A DNA stretch of 64,000 nt from Hyaloperonospora brassicae (taxonomy: Eukaryota > Oomycota > Peronosporomycetes > Peronosporales > Peronosporaceae). Below are positions 45,555 through 58,041 of the stretch, piece after piece. The notes below the pieces were generated by a model, which saw nothing but the letters and a program-made list of their open reading frames with translations, was not told the DNA's origin and did no database searches. Position 1 is the stretch's first letter. Each line of letters starts with the position of its first letter. The position numbers were made by a program, and so were the translations under genes. The stretch lies in NCBI GenBank assembly GCA_947650285.1, contig CANTFL010000254.1:96982-160981 (forward strand), given 5' to 3'.

Positions 45555-46529
45555 TCACACGCCGAGATACTTGAAGACAATGAGACCAGCTGACATGAGG
45601 AACATGCCAGCGAGACTTCCGGCCGACACCAAATGAGGTCGGCCGTTGGCGTACATGTACGCAGTTGGCACGATCTCTTTCAAGCTAATGCCGGCGAGCA
45701 TGCCAGCACACAAGCCATACAAAATGCCTCGAGTCCCATTGTCCGCATGTTGACCCATGGAGACGAACGCAATGAGACCGCCAAGATGTTGCGCGAGCGC
45801 AGATACGAAGCACCATAGTAAAGCACGGCACGGACTGCTCGTTGCAAAGTAGATTGGAGTCGCAACAGCGACTCCCTCGGCAATGTTGTGCAGTGCAACG
45901 CCAATGGCTAGCGACAAGCCGACCCACGGGTGCGCTGTCGATGCCACGAACGTTGCCATTCCTTCGGGGATATTGTGGATCCCCACCGCAAGGGCACTGA
46001 GCACGCCCATACGCTGCAGCTTTTCCTTGGCGGCTTCGTCCATTTTCACAAACACGTCGCTGCCTTGGCTCTGCGTGAACTCGACTGGCGGTTTCACGTC
46101 AATGCGACCTTCTTCGAACGATAGGCGGTCCGGCTGCAATCGCGCTGTGCCATTCATGTTTTGACCTGGCGTGAGCTTCTGCACGACCAGATCAACGACG
46201 TAGCTAATGCCGATACCGCCTCCAAAGCACGCCGTAGTGACGAGCCACGTGGTGCCCTGATCCGCATCGCTCTCGTTGCTTGCACTGCTGTCAGAATCGA
46301 AGGCGATGTCGAATTCCTTGAGTGCCTTTGCAAACAGCACAACGAGTGCCTGGAAGAGCGTGATGCCACCAGAGACACTGAGTAAGAGAGCCATCGACAT
46401 TGGGCTCGCTAGCTGCAAGAGTTTGTTGCTGAAGATCACACAGCCACCGAGGACAGTGGCGACTGCAGCGAGTGCATTGAGACCAAACGTCGGCAAGAGG
46501 TCATAGCGATTTTCCTCGACCAGAGTCAT
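45555..46529 (-). CDS. ZIP family metal transporter (GufA/ZupT-like)
   Basis: 324 residues from ATG 46529; the upstream extension to 46850 lacks the family pattern. There are about eight hydrophobic segments, beginning at residues 14-38 and 45-68. A loop with an acidic Ser/Asp/Glu stretch (78-91) and a long hydrophilic loop (120-172) follow. Signature metal-site helices read H-N-I-P-E-G (185-190) and H-N-I-A-E-G (214-219). In relatives I know, the next helix carries S-G-L-A-E-P; here it reads S-A-L-A-Q-H (243-248), so one usual acidic ligand is Gln. It should move Zn2+ or another divalent cation into the cytosol across the plasma or an internal membrane. No intron is needed. Confidence 0.9.
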   Translation of the reverse strand: MTLVEENRYDLLPTFGLNALAAVATVLGGCVIFSNKLLQLASPMSMALLLSVSGGITLFQALVVLFAKALKEFDIAFDSDSSASNESDADQGTTWLVTTACFGGGIGISYVVDLVVQKLTPGQNMNGTARLQPDRLSFEEGRIDVKPPVEFTQSQGSDVFVKMDEAAKEKLQRMGVLSALAVGIHNIPEGMATFVASTAHPWVGLSLAIGVALHNIAEGVAVATPIYFATSSPCRALLWCFVSALAQHLGGLIAFVSMGQHADNGTRGILYGLCAGMLAGISLKEIVPTAYMYANGRPHLVSAGSLAGMFLMSAGLIVFKYLGV

Positions 46530-49500
46530 ATCGACTCGAGTACGTGTGACGTGGTGTCGATTAATTAGTGAGCAAACATGGGCAGAGGAGTGGCCATCGA
46601 GATACGTTAGACTCGAGAGCTGACACACGGTGTCAATGGTCGTGGATAGTCTCGCGAACAAAGGAGATGGGACAGCTTCGTGTTGCCAGTAGTCGAGTGC
46701 CGAGAGATTGCCAGCCGATGGAGGAGAGAACGGTCTCAACAAACACCGACAATAATGCCAGAGCCATGCAAAGTGAAGCATGATACAAGAGTCGCGACAG
46801 CTGACCACCCGTCCCTCTATCTTGACGACCTGACGCATATTACGCGTCAAAGGGAGTTGCAGAGCTTATCGACCATACCGTGTGCACGACCTTTGGCGCA
46901 AAGCAAAGAGTGTGTGAACAACTGGGCCGCGTTCGTCGAGTTCATGGCGCACATACATAGCGCTGCGTGTTGTAAAGTCGGCAGCAGTGTCGGTGACGAC
47001 TGATCTCTGTCCGATTTGTTCTTGGAAAAGGGCTCGATGAGGGAACCGAAGCTTCGGTTGACAGCGAGATGAGGACAAAGCGCTCTACTTTTTCGAACAA
47101 AAGTCGAGTCGATCGACGAGCCCGTGTCCAGTCTCGAGTTGATACAGTAGACTCGACTTCTTCGTTAGTCTCACGGGGTACGCTGTCGCTTCGCAATTGC
47201 AGCAGACAGAGACGTGAATGTTACATCGTCAAGTTGGCTGCCGACGTAAGCAACAGCCCCTTTGCTAGACCCTCGTACGTAACAAATGGTGCCTTGGACG
47301 GAGCTGGCTCTTCGGTATTGACCATCTGCGGCAGTTGAGCTAACACACCGAGCTACCTGCCTCGTGGCATCTATCATTTACGACTGCAACTGCCCTCGTG
47401 CGATGCACAAGAGGCGAAGTAACATGTGAGGTCATTCGACTACCGGCGAGAGAATCACGATTCGCTCATCTTCACCAGGCGAACAACTGACACATGCGCG
47501 CCAGGAGAAGTGTGTGCTCAATGTACGAACCTGTCGGCGAGTATGTAGCCATGCGAGAAGCCGTGTCGACACTTCCTCGCTGTACAAGTAAGCAACGCTA
47601 AGACACGACAACGAGGAAGTGCGGTCCAGGATATCCATGCAGGCGTTTCCACTGAGCAACACACGGCTGTCAGATGACATTTGTCGTCAGAGCGTAGTAG
47701 CCTCACATCGCTCGCTGTACGCCACGAGATGACCTGCAATATGCCATTTCTGCGTAAGAACATCAAGCTCCCCCCCCTAGACGTATGGTCCATTTATACG
47801 CCACGGCAGTCGTGCGGTGCGCACGTCACGATGGGCTGCTGCCACATGGGGCAAATCGAGATATTACCAGTACGAGCGATAGAGCAAAGACTGCTTAGTT
47901 CAATGCAGTATCTCGCTCAGTTGTTGTCGATGAAATCAAACGAGCAGCGACGAAGGCATCTGCATGCACAATTCACCGACAGTGCTGAGTTCTTTGAACA
48001 CGGACAAAAGTTGAAGGACAGAAACTGAGGTGATTACGACAAGCTTTGTAATTCGACGCCTACTTGGCTGTTTGTTTGAAGAGCATGCTGCAGTCGATCC
48101 ATTGATCCGACCTTGAGCTGGACAGAATCGACTGCAGCCTATGCCTATCGAGAAAATGGAAAGTAAGATAGCGCGCAGCCAAAAGAAGTCGCGAAGACCG
48201 GCTTGCATGCATGATGAGAGTCGAGCACATCTCCTTCGAATCGTGCTTTACACATATTTAAGGACTTCACGAACCGCCTATTCTCGCAATCATCATTATT
48301 TTCGAAGAAATTGTCGAGTAGGTTTGAGCCTAAAAATTGTCCATCAGGTTTTGAACCTTAGTGACCGTGTTTGGCTGGAGGCTCCAAACTCAGCGACAAT
48401 GTCTCGTTTTGTCTTGTTGCGCATCACTCATCGCGAGCAGCTCAATCAGTCACTTCTGTCATATCACGCGTCTACTTACTACTACTGCAGATGCAACTGT
48501 TCACACTCATTGACTCGCTCGTAGCGACAACCGCCATAGCTCCGGGTCGTAATGGTAGACAGCAGCAACAACGCAGGTACGAGTGGAGGGACACCTACGT
48601 TGGCAAATACGGGTTTCGTATTTCGATCAAAATGATGTTGACCGTAACAGCAACGATGCGATGAGCGGAACCGCCGGTCTCTCTATCCTCCTCTTTATCG
48701 AAAGCATCGACGGGGTTACGTAGGGTCCATCAATACTGTCAGTGGCGCGACAATGGGAGGAAAAGATGAAGTTGCGGCGAAAGTGTACCACTCATCAAGA
48801 GCTGTGACCCGGCCTAAAGCTTCACATGGCATCTCGGCATCACGCATAGGATCAGTATCGTTCGAGGTGGAGGGAATATCGAGAGTTGTCCACTACAGCA
48901 ACGGGTGCTTCTTTCTTTCACACCTCTGTCACCCCTCCCAATGCGATATTGTGGTCGTGTCATAAAACTGCTTTCATTCCTGTTTACTTCATACTAGGCA
49001 ATGGGAAAGAAAGAACAAGCAGCCATTATTAATATGGGCAAGGATACTATTGATTAGTTCATTCTGAGATAGCTGTGTGGCCCGGAAGACCGAATATGGC
49101 AACTTCCTTGCTTAATCTTGCTTAATCTGACCATAGTCATCAAACATTGGCCATTTGTAGTGAAGACAAAACTTGAAATCTTGAAGACCAAAGCACAAAC
49201 ATAGCAAGCAAAAGCTAAAGCAGCTACTTATGCCACTATGAATACATTTGTGCACGATCTACATGGCTTGAACATAACCCAGTGCTCCAAACACGATGCA
49301 ATCGTGCACGCTCTTGCAGTTCACAACATTGACACCACCAGGTTGAATGTCGGTAAGAAGCCTGGCACAAACTGGATGATACCCGGGCAGTTTTATGGAC
49401 TTGGTGCGCGACATATATGTTGAATCGTGCGGACATCATTGTGCAAGACATGCCAAGCGAAAGTAGCTATTCACGCGTGACTACACCCACCAACTCGATC

Positions 49501-52500
49501 TCGGCCAAGTCGAGATCCGAATGTCTACTTGGCCATCACTCATGAAAGTAGTGAACACTCTTGCAAATAGTAACGAAAGCAGTGGAAATTCGTAGGACGC
49601 TTGCTTGAGCACGAGCAAGAATGTCATGCTGCCACAACGGAAGATTGTGTGCATAAGATCCATCGTTGCCGACCAAATGGCCCTACCAGCGACTGTAGAT
49701 GAACGCAATGGGCGAAGCAAGTTTAGGTTGGAAAGCGAAATGCAACAGACACGAAAAGGCTTTACCTCTGTGAGTAAGGCTCACATGTCGCCAAGTCATC
49801 GCTCAATGTTCATGCAAAAACGATGACTTTGTGATGGCGTGCTGCGTGTACTCTTCGCAGAGAATCATTTCAGGCACGGGTGATCAAGGACATACATAGC
49901 TAGTGCCTTTGGTCCACATCAGCACTGAGCGCATGTTTCGGTGGGCGCGATGCGGCTGATCTCCCAACTGACATCACTTTTTTCGACAAGACTGGTCTAT
50001 TCGACGTGAGTAACTGACGCCATGGAAAAGCAAGTATCACGAAAGCCAGATGTACCAGACTCACCTGTCAATGACTCGATCGCTACGATCGATGTCATAC
50101 AACGGTCTAGATGTTATGGTACTCTTGCCATGCAAAGCAAGCTGGCGCGAAAGAAGCGAAAGGCAACTCCATTTGATGAGTTGCGCTGGACGGCATTCGG
50201 CGCTTGTGCGGCTGTTTAGGGACGTCTTGATCTCGTAAGCAACACTTACGAAACCGCGAATTGGACTTGAGTATGAAAATGAAAAGCGCTAGCAGGTTTT
50301 GATGATGGAACATCTGAAGCCCACATTACAATTACGATACAAAGGTCAGTCTCTAGCGTAACTGAATTTACATCACGCTCGCACTCACAGTATAGATACT
50401 AAGGTTGCTTGCCACTGACCTTCAAATATACAAGGATAAGCCTGACGTGGTCCGCTCAAGCTTTAAGCGTTGTCGATCATCTACTGTCTCACGCAAGAAT
50501 GGCAACTTCGCCAAACGGGGGTCAGAAGGTCGTACCGACACCTATGAAGTGTCGGAACAGATTGTCCGAAGCAGATGCGAGAAGTGATCTGATCGACGTT
50601 GCACAACCTCGGTCATCGTGAATGATGCAAGCGAGAAAATGTTGGGGCCATGGAAATTCCAGGCTGACAAGACAGCCATCGCGCTTTGCGAGATCGACCA
50701 AAGCGGAAGATATTTGTTGCGATGAGACATAGATCACCCATGTCAAGATTTGACGTTTATTATGCACCGCTGGGCTCCAAAGCACTACAAATTCTCGTTT
50801 TCTTGCTCCCCTTCATGCTCAGTTCCAAGCCCATAGCACTGACTGTGATATACCACCCATTCCATGTCACCCGTGTGGTCAATTGCTATGCATCAACAAG
50901 CAATAGCACGCTTCATCGATACCAACCCAACTCATTGTGTCACCCTGCAACAGCATCAAATCAGAACTTCAGTTGCAACGTGGTTGTCTACGATTCACAA
51001 AGCTCAAATGTGGCGCTGGATCGATCAACTCGGAGGAGCGCCACGGGGATGCACATAATGAAGCAACAACATGGACCACGTCGACGATCGGACACGCAAT
51101 TGGTCATTGGTAGTCTACGAGTACATTGGCTACCGCTTGGCACCCTGTACATTATGCCATGGGGTCACTTCACCAAGATGCCCATACTGAAGCTAGTCAG
51201 GCCAGGCAATTCCTTTTGACCATGTCAAGATAATCCTCTACGGTGACCCCGCCTTCGCTGGCAAAGCTGGAGGTCAAGTGTGTGAGAAAGAGGTCACAAG
51301 TGGTCGTTGCTGTAGCATTGCGACTGTGCTTCTGGACATACTTTCTTGTAGGACTTACAACAGCACTGACGTCATGGATAGTCATAAGTGCTTTGCGAGT
51401 TCGCAACGCAATATCTACGATGTGATACTTGTGTTATTCAATCGAATGCGGTCCTGCCGCATTGTTGACGCACAGGATGTCGTGAACTTCGACGTTGGCG
51501 CGATCGACTGACAAATTTATCGCTGCGTTTCGCGTTGCTCCCTTGGATCATAAAGTCGAAAAAAGTTGCTCGGTACTGCCCTTTACCATCTACTTGTAGA
51601 CACATGCGCTTTCCATAGATATCATTCCATGGTCAGAGAGAGAATCCTTTGTTTTTACTTCAACAACTATCAGAAAGCGCTTACATCGATCACACACGAT
51701 GAATCTGCTACCTGAAAGAAACACTACTCGTTGCCTGCTATTCACCTTCATCTGTGGCGCAATCTATGCAGCAATCGGTCTTCCCATTTCCCACAGCGTT
51801 TTGGCCTAGTATCGTAGGTAGACTAAACTTCTTGTCGAGTAGGAGGGCGGCATATAGGCGAGTCATAATCATTGCTGCACTGATGAAATACTCTCGATAT
51901 GGTCAATTTGTCTAGTTGTCCATACTATTTCGTGATGTGCTTGATGACCAGCCATCTCGGCATGAGGCAAGGTGGCTCTCCTCCTTCCATTCTTGGCACG
52001 ACACCAAGCACCATGACGTCCTTACAAATAAGGACCAATGACCAGGTATCGTAAGTACCAGCTTTCTGCGTTCAAAGCAAAGCAACAGACATTACAAACG
52101 AATGAAAAACCGACATACGATAACGAGAATAATTTAGTAATGATGAATATTGTGCAGTACTCAGTCAATAAAATCGTAGCAAATGGTCTTCAAATCAAAA
52201 GATTTACCAAGTAAATAGAAAAATGCACCACAAGACATTTGACATCATGCATGCACCACTGATGTTATACCAAACAATCGCACGTACAAATGCTGGAGGT
52301 CACATGCATATTTACCCGACGTTCCTGGCGACATGTGTAAAATTGCTGGAAATGTATAGAAAAGAACGTATCCGGCAATTTAAAGGCGCCGGTTCCTTCT
52401 TCTGTCTACATTGATCACAGATGCTAACACAATAAAAGTGGTTGACACGCCAGTAACTTTCCCACAGCATACCTGTAGAATGGGATGCGAGCATCTTGCT

Positions 52501-53292
52501 ACAATGTCCTCGCAGGTGAGCGACTTTGTCTAGAACGTGCAGCATGATCATTTGTCAGTATTTTGTATCTAATCGTCGAAGTGGACGAAGAGGACCGAGC
52601 TACTACGTCATGTGCGTTATGTCCTCACAGCAGATACGAATATCGCGCACCTTCTAACTGCAGTTATAAGAGTAAAATCTAGATCGCCACCGTCATCTAT
52701 ACCACCATCAGCAGCCTCTTTGTGTGTGGCGGCCATATCATTCCTTTAGCATTGCACGTTTTGCAAGCGTGCAATCCACCTCATGCTTCCGCGATCATCC
52801 ACGAGACCATCTGCAACAGCACGAAAGTACCGACATGATTCCGTCAGGGAGCAACTATCACGTATCTTTTTGATATCGGTTGCGAATTCGTCGTCTCAGG
52901 TTGCCTCGGGTCGTACCTCAAACTTCTTACAGAGCATTGTGTAGGCGCCAATATGAACGCAATACTGCCGTTGTGTCGGATCCGATCCAGACGATTCATC
53001 CCAGATGACAGCTACACTTTCGACAACGTCGAAACACAAATGCTGGCTGAAAAAGCGAAAGGGGTAATGTGATTTTATCATTGAACAATAAACAATTGAT
53101 TGAGCTAAGGCTTAAAGCGTCGGCGCACGTTTTCTTTGTGCAATGCAACGATTGACTAGTTACATAACGAAGAGAGGGAGTCAATTAGATATACGTGGAA
53201 GTGTGTGAGCGCAGGCATGTGTATATTTGCTCGTTCAGTATACATCAAGGGTGGATTTTATATTCTCCATGTTAGGTGCATCTTTTCTTCTG

Positions 53293-53348
53293 ACGATTTG
53301 TTGCGCTAATTTAATTCTTCACGATTTGGTGCACTAATTTATTCGCTG
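53293..53348. repeat. 28-bp tandem pair
   Basis: ACGATTTG starts each unit, at 53293 and 53321, and both contain a GC-TAATTTA core. They lie directly beside the foldback at 53352. Confidence 0.6.
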
Positions 53349-53351
53349 AAA

Positions 53352-53419
53352 TACACCGAACATTACGAAATCATAACGGTGCTTTGGTGCATCGTTTTGA
53401 TTTCGTAAATTTCGGTGTA
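53352..53419. repeat. 68-bp foldback (MITE-like)
   Basis: The left arm TACACCGAACATTACGAAAT is inverted with two to three mismatches at the right end (53398-53419). The loop is about 24 nt. The surrounding DNA is AT-rich and non-coding. Confidence 0.7.
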
Positions 53420-54132
53420 TATTTATGTCGCGAGTATCTGGTGCGTTTGGTCCACATCCTCCGTTGCAAAAAAATATTAATTCGCACGGCAGATCACTGA
53501 TTTCGACACAAGCCGAATAAACACACAAGGAATGTACAAGCTCAAGTTGTGAACGAATTGCTCGTTCGTGTCTAGCACGAAACGCGACACATCACTGCTA
53601 CGTGTTACTTCTTGCAGTAGAAGACATTCTCATTTACACACGAGTCATGCGCATTTTTTCGGTCACTCTTTGCAATCGTTTTGACATGGTCGATGTGGTG
53701 GCTACAACTGCTGCAACGCTTTTCGCATAAACGAAGAAAGCCATCGACAGAAGAGATGATGCTCCAGCAGACCTGTTGACGCGCGAGTCCTGATCACACC
53801 CTTTGTCAACGTCATGCTCTATCCCCTCATCCGTAGCACGTCAAGGACTCAGTCCACATACTCACATCGGTTCCATCACCATTCCGACCCACGTGGCAAC
53901 AAAACACGCTACTAAACACACACACCTTTGCTCAGGCACCAACCGTCCTCTTGCATTCATAACTTATGTACGTGGCGTTGCTCCGCCAACATTCACCACG
54001 ATACACCACCACCTTGTTGTCGCGCCTGTGTGTACGTACGTGCACGTGCTCGACATCGACGATTCTTCGTTCGAACCTTCGACGCAGTGGGTCTCTCCGC
54101 TCGTCAGCTGATCACGCGGCCGCTCTGCGTCT

Positions 54133-54912
54133 TCATGCAAACGCGTCGCCATACAGCGTAAGCTTAAACTCGGGCGACACGACCAGGCCCTTTTTTTCCT
54201 TGCCCACGCGGTCGGCCACCATCCGCTTCTTCACGCGTCGCTTGCTCTCGAGCTTCCGCTGGTTCTGATTCGCTTTCGCGCGGTGGTGTTCGCACAGGTT
54301 GTGGCGCTCGCCATTGCGCTTGATCGCGCGAGGGTAGCCGCACTTTTTATTGCGGTAGCGACACAGCATGTCGTCCGCTTGCGGCCGCCCGTCACTGGAC
54401 TGTGGGACAGCAGCCACGCCCGAAGGCGACGACGAGGGAGCCGGTGTCGCGTACGACGGTGGCGTCATGAAGGGACGTAACGGATACGGTGGCTCAACAG
54501 ACCCTGCAGTTGAGGCCAGAGGGTCCACCGCGTAGCAATGCAGTGGCGGCTGCTGCAACGTCGCAGCCGCTGCCGTCAAGAGACTAATAGGAGGCAGTCG
54601 AGGTCGCGACGGGGCCGTTCGTGCAGTCGAAGCCAAAGGTGGCGACGATACCCGGTGGGCCGTCAAGAACGAGGGCGCTGCCGCTGAGCTCGAGAGCATG
54701 TGCAGGCCCAGACTCGCCGCGGAGCTATTGGGACTGACGCCGGCGTGGACGAGCCGCGTGGCCAAGTGCGGCAGCGTCTGTGGCGGCACCGACACAAACA
54801 GCGTCTCGGTGGGCGACGTGGCCTCGTGTTTGATCGCGCCCACGTGTGCGGCGTCGTCGGGCGAGTCGTCTGGAAACGACGTCGTGCTGCTCCCGTTGAG
54901 TAAGTGGTCCAT
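54133..54912 (-). CDS. C-x6-C-x15-C-x2-H domain protein, member 2
   Basis: 259 residues from ATG 54912 (context AACGCC-ATG-G). An in-frame ATG at 55290 would add 126 residues of basic, Ser/Arg-rich sequence that looks less like protein. Residues 1-180 are low-complexity, rich in Ser, Pro, Ala and Thr. The domain follows with Cys184, Cys191, Cys207 and His210, then A-K-A-N-Q-N-Q-R and a very basic segment (K-R-R-V-K-K-R), probably both nuclear signal and DNA contact. It ends S-P-E-F-K-L-T-L-Y-G-D-A-F-A. The architecture, a disordered region plus a small basic metal-binding domain, suits a transcription factor. The function is inferred, not shown. Confidence 0.78.
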   Translation of the reverse strand: MDHLLNGSSTTSFPDDSPDDAAHVGAIKHEATSPTETLFVSVPPQTLPHLATRLVHAGVSPNSSAASLGLHMLSSSAAAPSFLTAHRVSSPPLASTARTAPSRPRLPPISLLTAAAATLQQPPLHCYAVDPLASTAGSVEPPYPLRPFMTPPSYATPAPSSSPSGVAAVPQSSDGRPQADDMLCRYRNKKCGYPRAIKRNGERHNLCEHHRAKANQNQRKLESKRRVKKRMVADRVGKEKKGLVVSPEFKLTLYGDAFA

Positions 54913-57900
54913 GGCGTTATTTTCCCCTCGTTCACGAGGCGCCCCGTGCGACAAAAGCTGTTGACTGGTGTGAGTAGAGTTGGGGATTGAGCCGGTCAAG
55001 AACGAACTTGTCGGGCAGGACACGAGGTGCGTCGCGGCCTGATGGCGCCTGGCTGACTGACTGTCTCCGGTCGGGATTGGAGCCCGTGATGGGCGACCAG
55101 CGAGACGGGATAGGCCTCTAAGACGTGATGCACGTCCGCGGAAGGCGTTGGTAGAGTCGACTGAGCGTCGACGCTCTCGACGTTGAATACCCTCGTAGGA
55201 TGAATAGGCTGTACTATAGAAGCCCAGCTGTTCAGAAGCTGGACGCAGCCGCGGCGTCGTGATCTGGACACCTTTGCGCTGATATCCCATGTCCCCTCTG
55301 GCCACGCCTCCTCGGGGTTAGTTGAGACTTACGTGAGCGCCTACGTGGCTGCTGGCGACTGGCACGAGCTCTGACGGATAAAAGAGGCAAAAGTCGCCCG
55401 CGTCCGTGGGGGGTTTCGCCTCTACGTGGTGGTGTGCGATGCCCTCACAGGCCTCGGCGGGCGGCTCACTGGCTCGCTCAGGTCGGGATCGAAAGGCACA
55501 TCTGATTTCTTCGTCTCGTCGTGATCATTGTGCTACTGACTCGAGCGTGGGCTTGAAGAAGGCGTTTGGGTAGAATCAGCTCTGGCGCAAAAATCAAGTT
55601 GCGACAGGCACTGCAGGGTACAGTACGGGGCGCCGTAGAGGACTGACTGACCCTGATGAGCACGTAGTCGAGGCAACAGGAAAGGCTTTGACCCCTCGTC
55701 GCGGTGTCGCAGCTCAAATAGTTGCGGCGGCGTCCGGCCTACGTGCACTTTGCAATCTGATCGATCGATAAACAGGCCGAGCTGACAATCTTCGTTGCTG
55801 CTGGTCGAGCGGCTTCGCGTGCGTACTATCAATGGCCTCTGATCGGCCACACATGTCTCGAGAGCAAAGCGATACAATGTAAGTACGTGTGGTTCATACT
55901 GCCCGTCTATCGTTGGCAGTGACCCGTTGTTCAATACAACAATGCGCGACAAGAGTCCACTTTTTTCGCCACCGAAATGATACGCGTGGACGAGGACACG
56001 TCCAGGATACAACCGACCCGAACAGGGTACATCTGTTTACACGAACGTGATGGCATCTGAATTACGCGCTCATCGAGTTGCTGCCGCTGGCTCGCACGAC
56101 GCGATCGAAATCCGTTCGTGAGATACGGCGGTCGCTCACCCTCACGGTGGTGCGCGGAAGCGATGAACGAGATCAGGATAAGATAGCATAGAAATTTGAG
56201 CCTAGTTCTATCGAGCCTCGAGCTTGAGACAAGTGTGTTTTAACGCACAAAAACAAAAACTGATCATAAAATTCGGGATGGTGAGCTTACGAGAGATAGA
56301 ATATTACACCGCTAATCATGGTTTATCGAAACGATTTGGGACAAAAAGCTTCCATTTCTATATGCCGGTTAAGATGACGATTTCTACATTCGCAAACGTG
56401 CTTTTACATACCGCCATATGTCTTCGTGGTCATCACCACCTGATGTCCAGAAAATAATTGGTGCTCGGCATGCGACCGTCCGAACTTACGCTACAAACGG
56501 TTATGGTGATTCATGTTTGCCTAATAATGCCTTTCAGTAGATATCGTACGGTTTTGTTGTTGATCCGCATGTGCTAACCTTGTAAGAGAAACCATCGTCA
56601 TTCTTGCAAAAAAGCCGTGCGACAACAGTGTTGCTTTCTTTTGGTTATCTAGCTCGTACTCTCGGCCAACAACTACCCACACGTCGTCGTGATGTCGGAT
56701 ACGCACTTCCACGAGTCACGATAGAGGCCCTTCGACGAAGCTCGGTGGCTTGTCTTTTGCTCCCGCCAATTCTACAATCACCTATCTTTTGATGTGACGT
56801 TGTGCACTAAATTATTGGTGAGTGGCACCAAATTTGCCAGTGTAATCGTCTCCAGCCTGCAATTGCATCGCTCAGGGCAAGCTCGTAGCAAAGAATGTGG
56901 GGTTAGCTGCATTTGCATACTGAGACGAAAAAGCGAGCTCTGACACGACAAGCGTCATCGTAAGCAGCGACTCGTTGCAAAGGGATGATCCTCGTACCTA
57001 CGTTTACTTGGAATTCGCTTATGCGCAGACATCTCCGCCGCGGACTGGGTGTCCGCCTTTTTCAGAAATGTGTGATCATATTCAAGTAGTCGATGGTAAA
57101 TTAGAGCATACAAAGGCATCGCAATGTGTCATGGCTGACACCCTGCAGCGTCATCGATTTGTAGCATACGAACTGGATCAGGAGCCCACACTTTCTTAGC
57201 ATGGTGCTACACAGTGCAATGAATGAGTGGTTCTAGTGGCTTATTCTTCAGAAGAGCACCTGTGGCTGCAAACTAGCTTGACTTCGTTCTGTTCTCCATT
57301 CTACACATCACATCTACTTGTGTATTTGAAAATATCATGTACGGATGGTCGACAACCTCGTCAAGATCAATTGTCAGCCGAATGGATCGTACTGGTGGTT
57401 TGATTCGCTGATGAGTCTATCATACAACAATGTACTAATACAGATCTTGGTCAAGGTACACGTCATGCGAAGAGATGTCGTCTCGTCATTTTGGTAGCAT
57501 CTTGCAAGATTGCATCTACAGTCAAGTAACGTTCGACGAGGCAGCATGTATGCAACACACTTCAGCAGGCAAGACATGCAAGCTAACAGAAATGGCGCAT
57601 GGCCTGTAGAAAATGGCGTGAGCGACTGCGCGCAGCCGTTTCGAAAGAATTCGCGAGGGTGCAACTATTACGAAGCGATCAAGGTGCTGCTGCTAGCTTC
57701 TGGCGAGAAGAAGTACGCAGAAGTGCTCACGATTCGGCATTTATCGCCCTCAACATGATCGAGCAAACGAAACACCACGGCCCAGACCTCAACAACATGG
57801 CTCTATCTCGATCGGAACGCCGTAGTTCTTGCCAAAACATGGCCTGCTGAACAATCTTCGCATCATCGTGTAAGCCATGAGAACACCTCTTTGTGTATAC

Positions 57901-58041
57901 TAATAGAAGCTTAAATACTAGATCGAGATCACTTGCTTCACCATCACGCAAGCGATTGCTACAACCTCTAATAGCACTACCTTGAAACAGGTCTCGAGGC
58001 GCCATTTTCTACAAACTACATCACGGCACGGTATCCGAGAA
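54913..58041. other. intergenic stretch with one uncertain ORF
   Basis: On the minus strand 56012-55533 is open for about 159 codons with fairly natural composition but no ATG, so it could be an internal exon or chance. Other frames are short. No domain is recognised. Confidence 0.4.

Larger units (their letters stand above)
46530..54132. other. 7.6-kb stretch without a supported gene
   Basis: Scattered open segments at 47681-48028, 49238-49423, and on the minus strand 50522-50785 and 51197-51406, look like pieces of decayed genes or transposons, interrupted by stops. None carries a domain I can name. 52.2-53.5 kb is more AT-rich. Confidence 0.45.

Noticed and set aside
46530..46850. Extension of the ZIP protein to 46850
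   Set aside because: ZIP relatives start near the first helix; the ATG at 46529 gives the expected length.
49060..51500. Decayed copia or DNA transposon
   Set aside because: Several open pieces on both strands, but no catalytic motif or terminal repeat that I can identify.
54913..55305. Extension of CCCH member 2 to 55290
   Set aside because: Possible, but composition changes sharply and the ATG at 54912 has a better context; kept only as an alternative.
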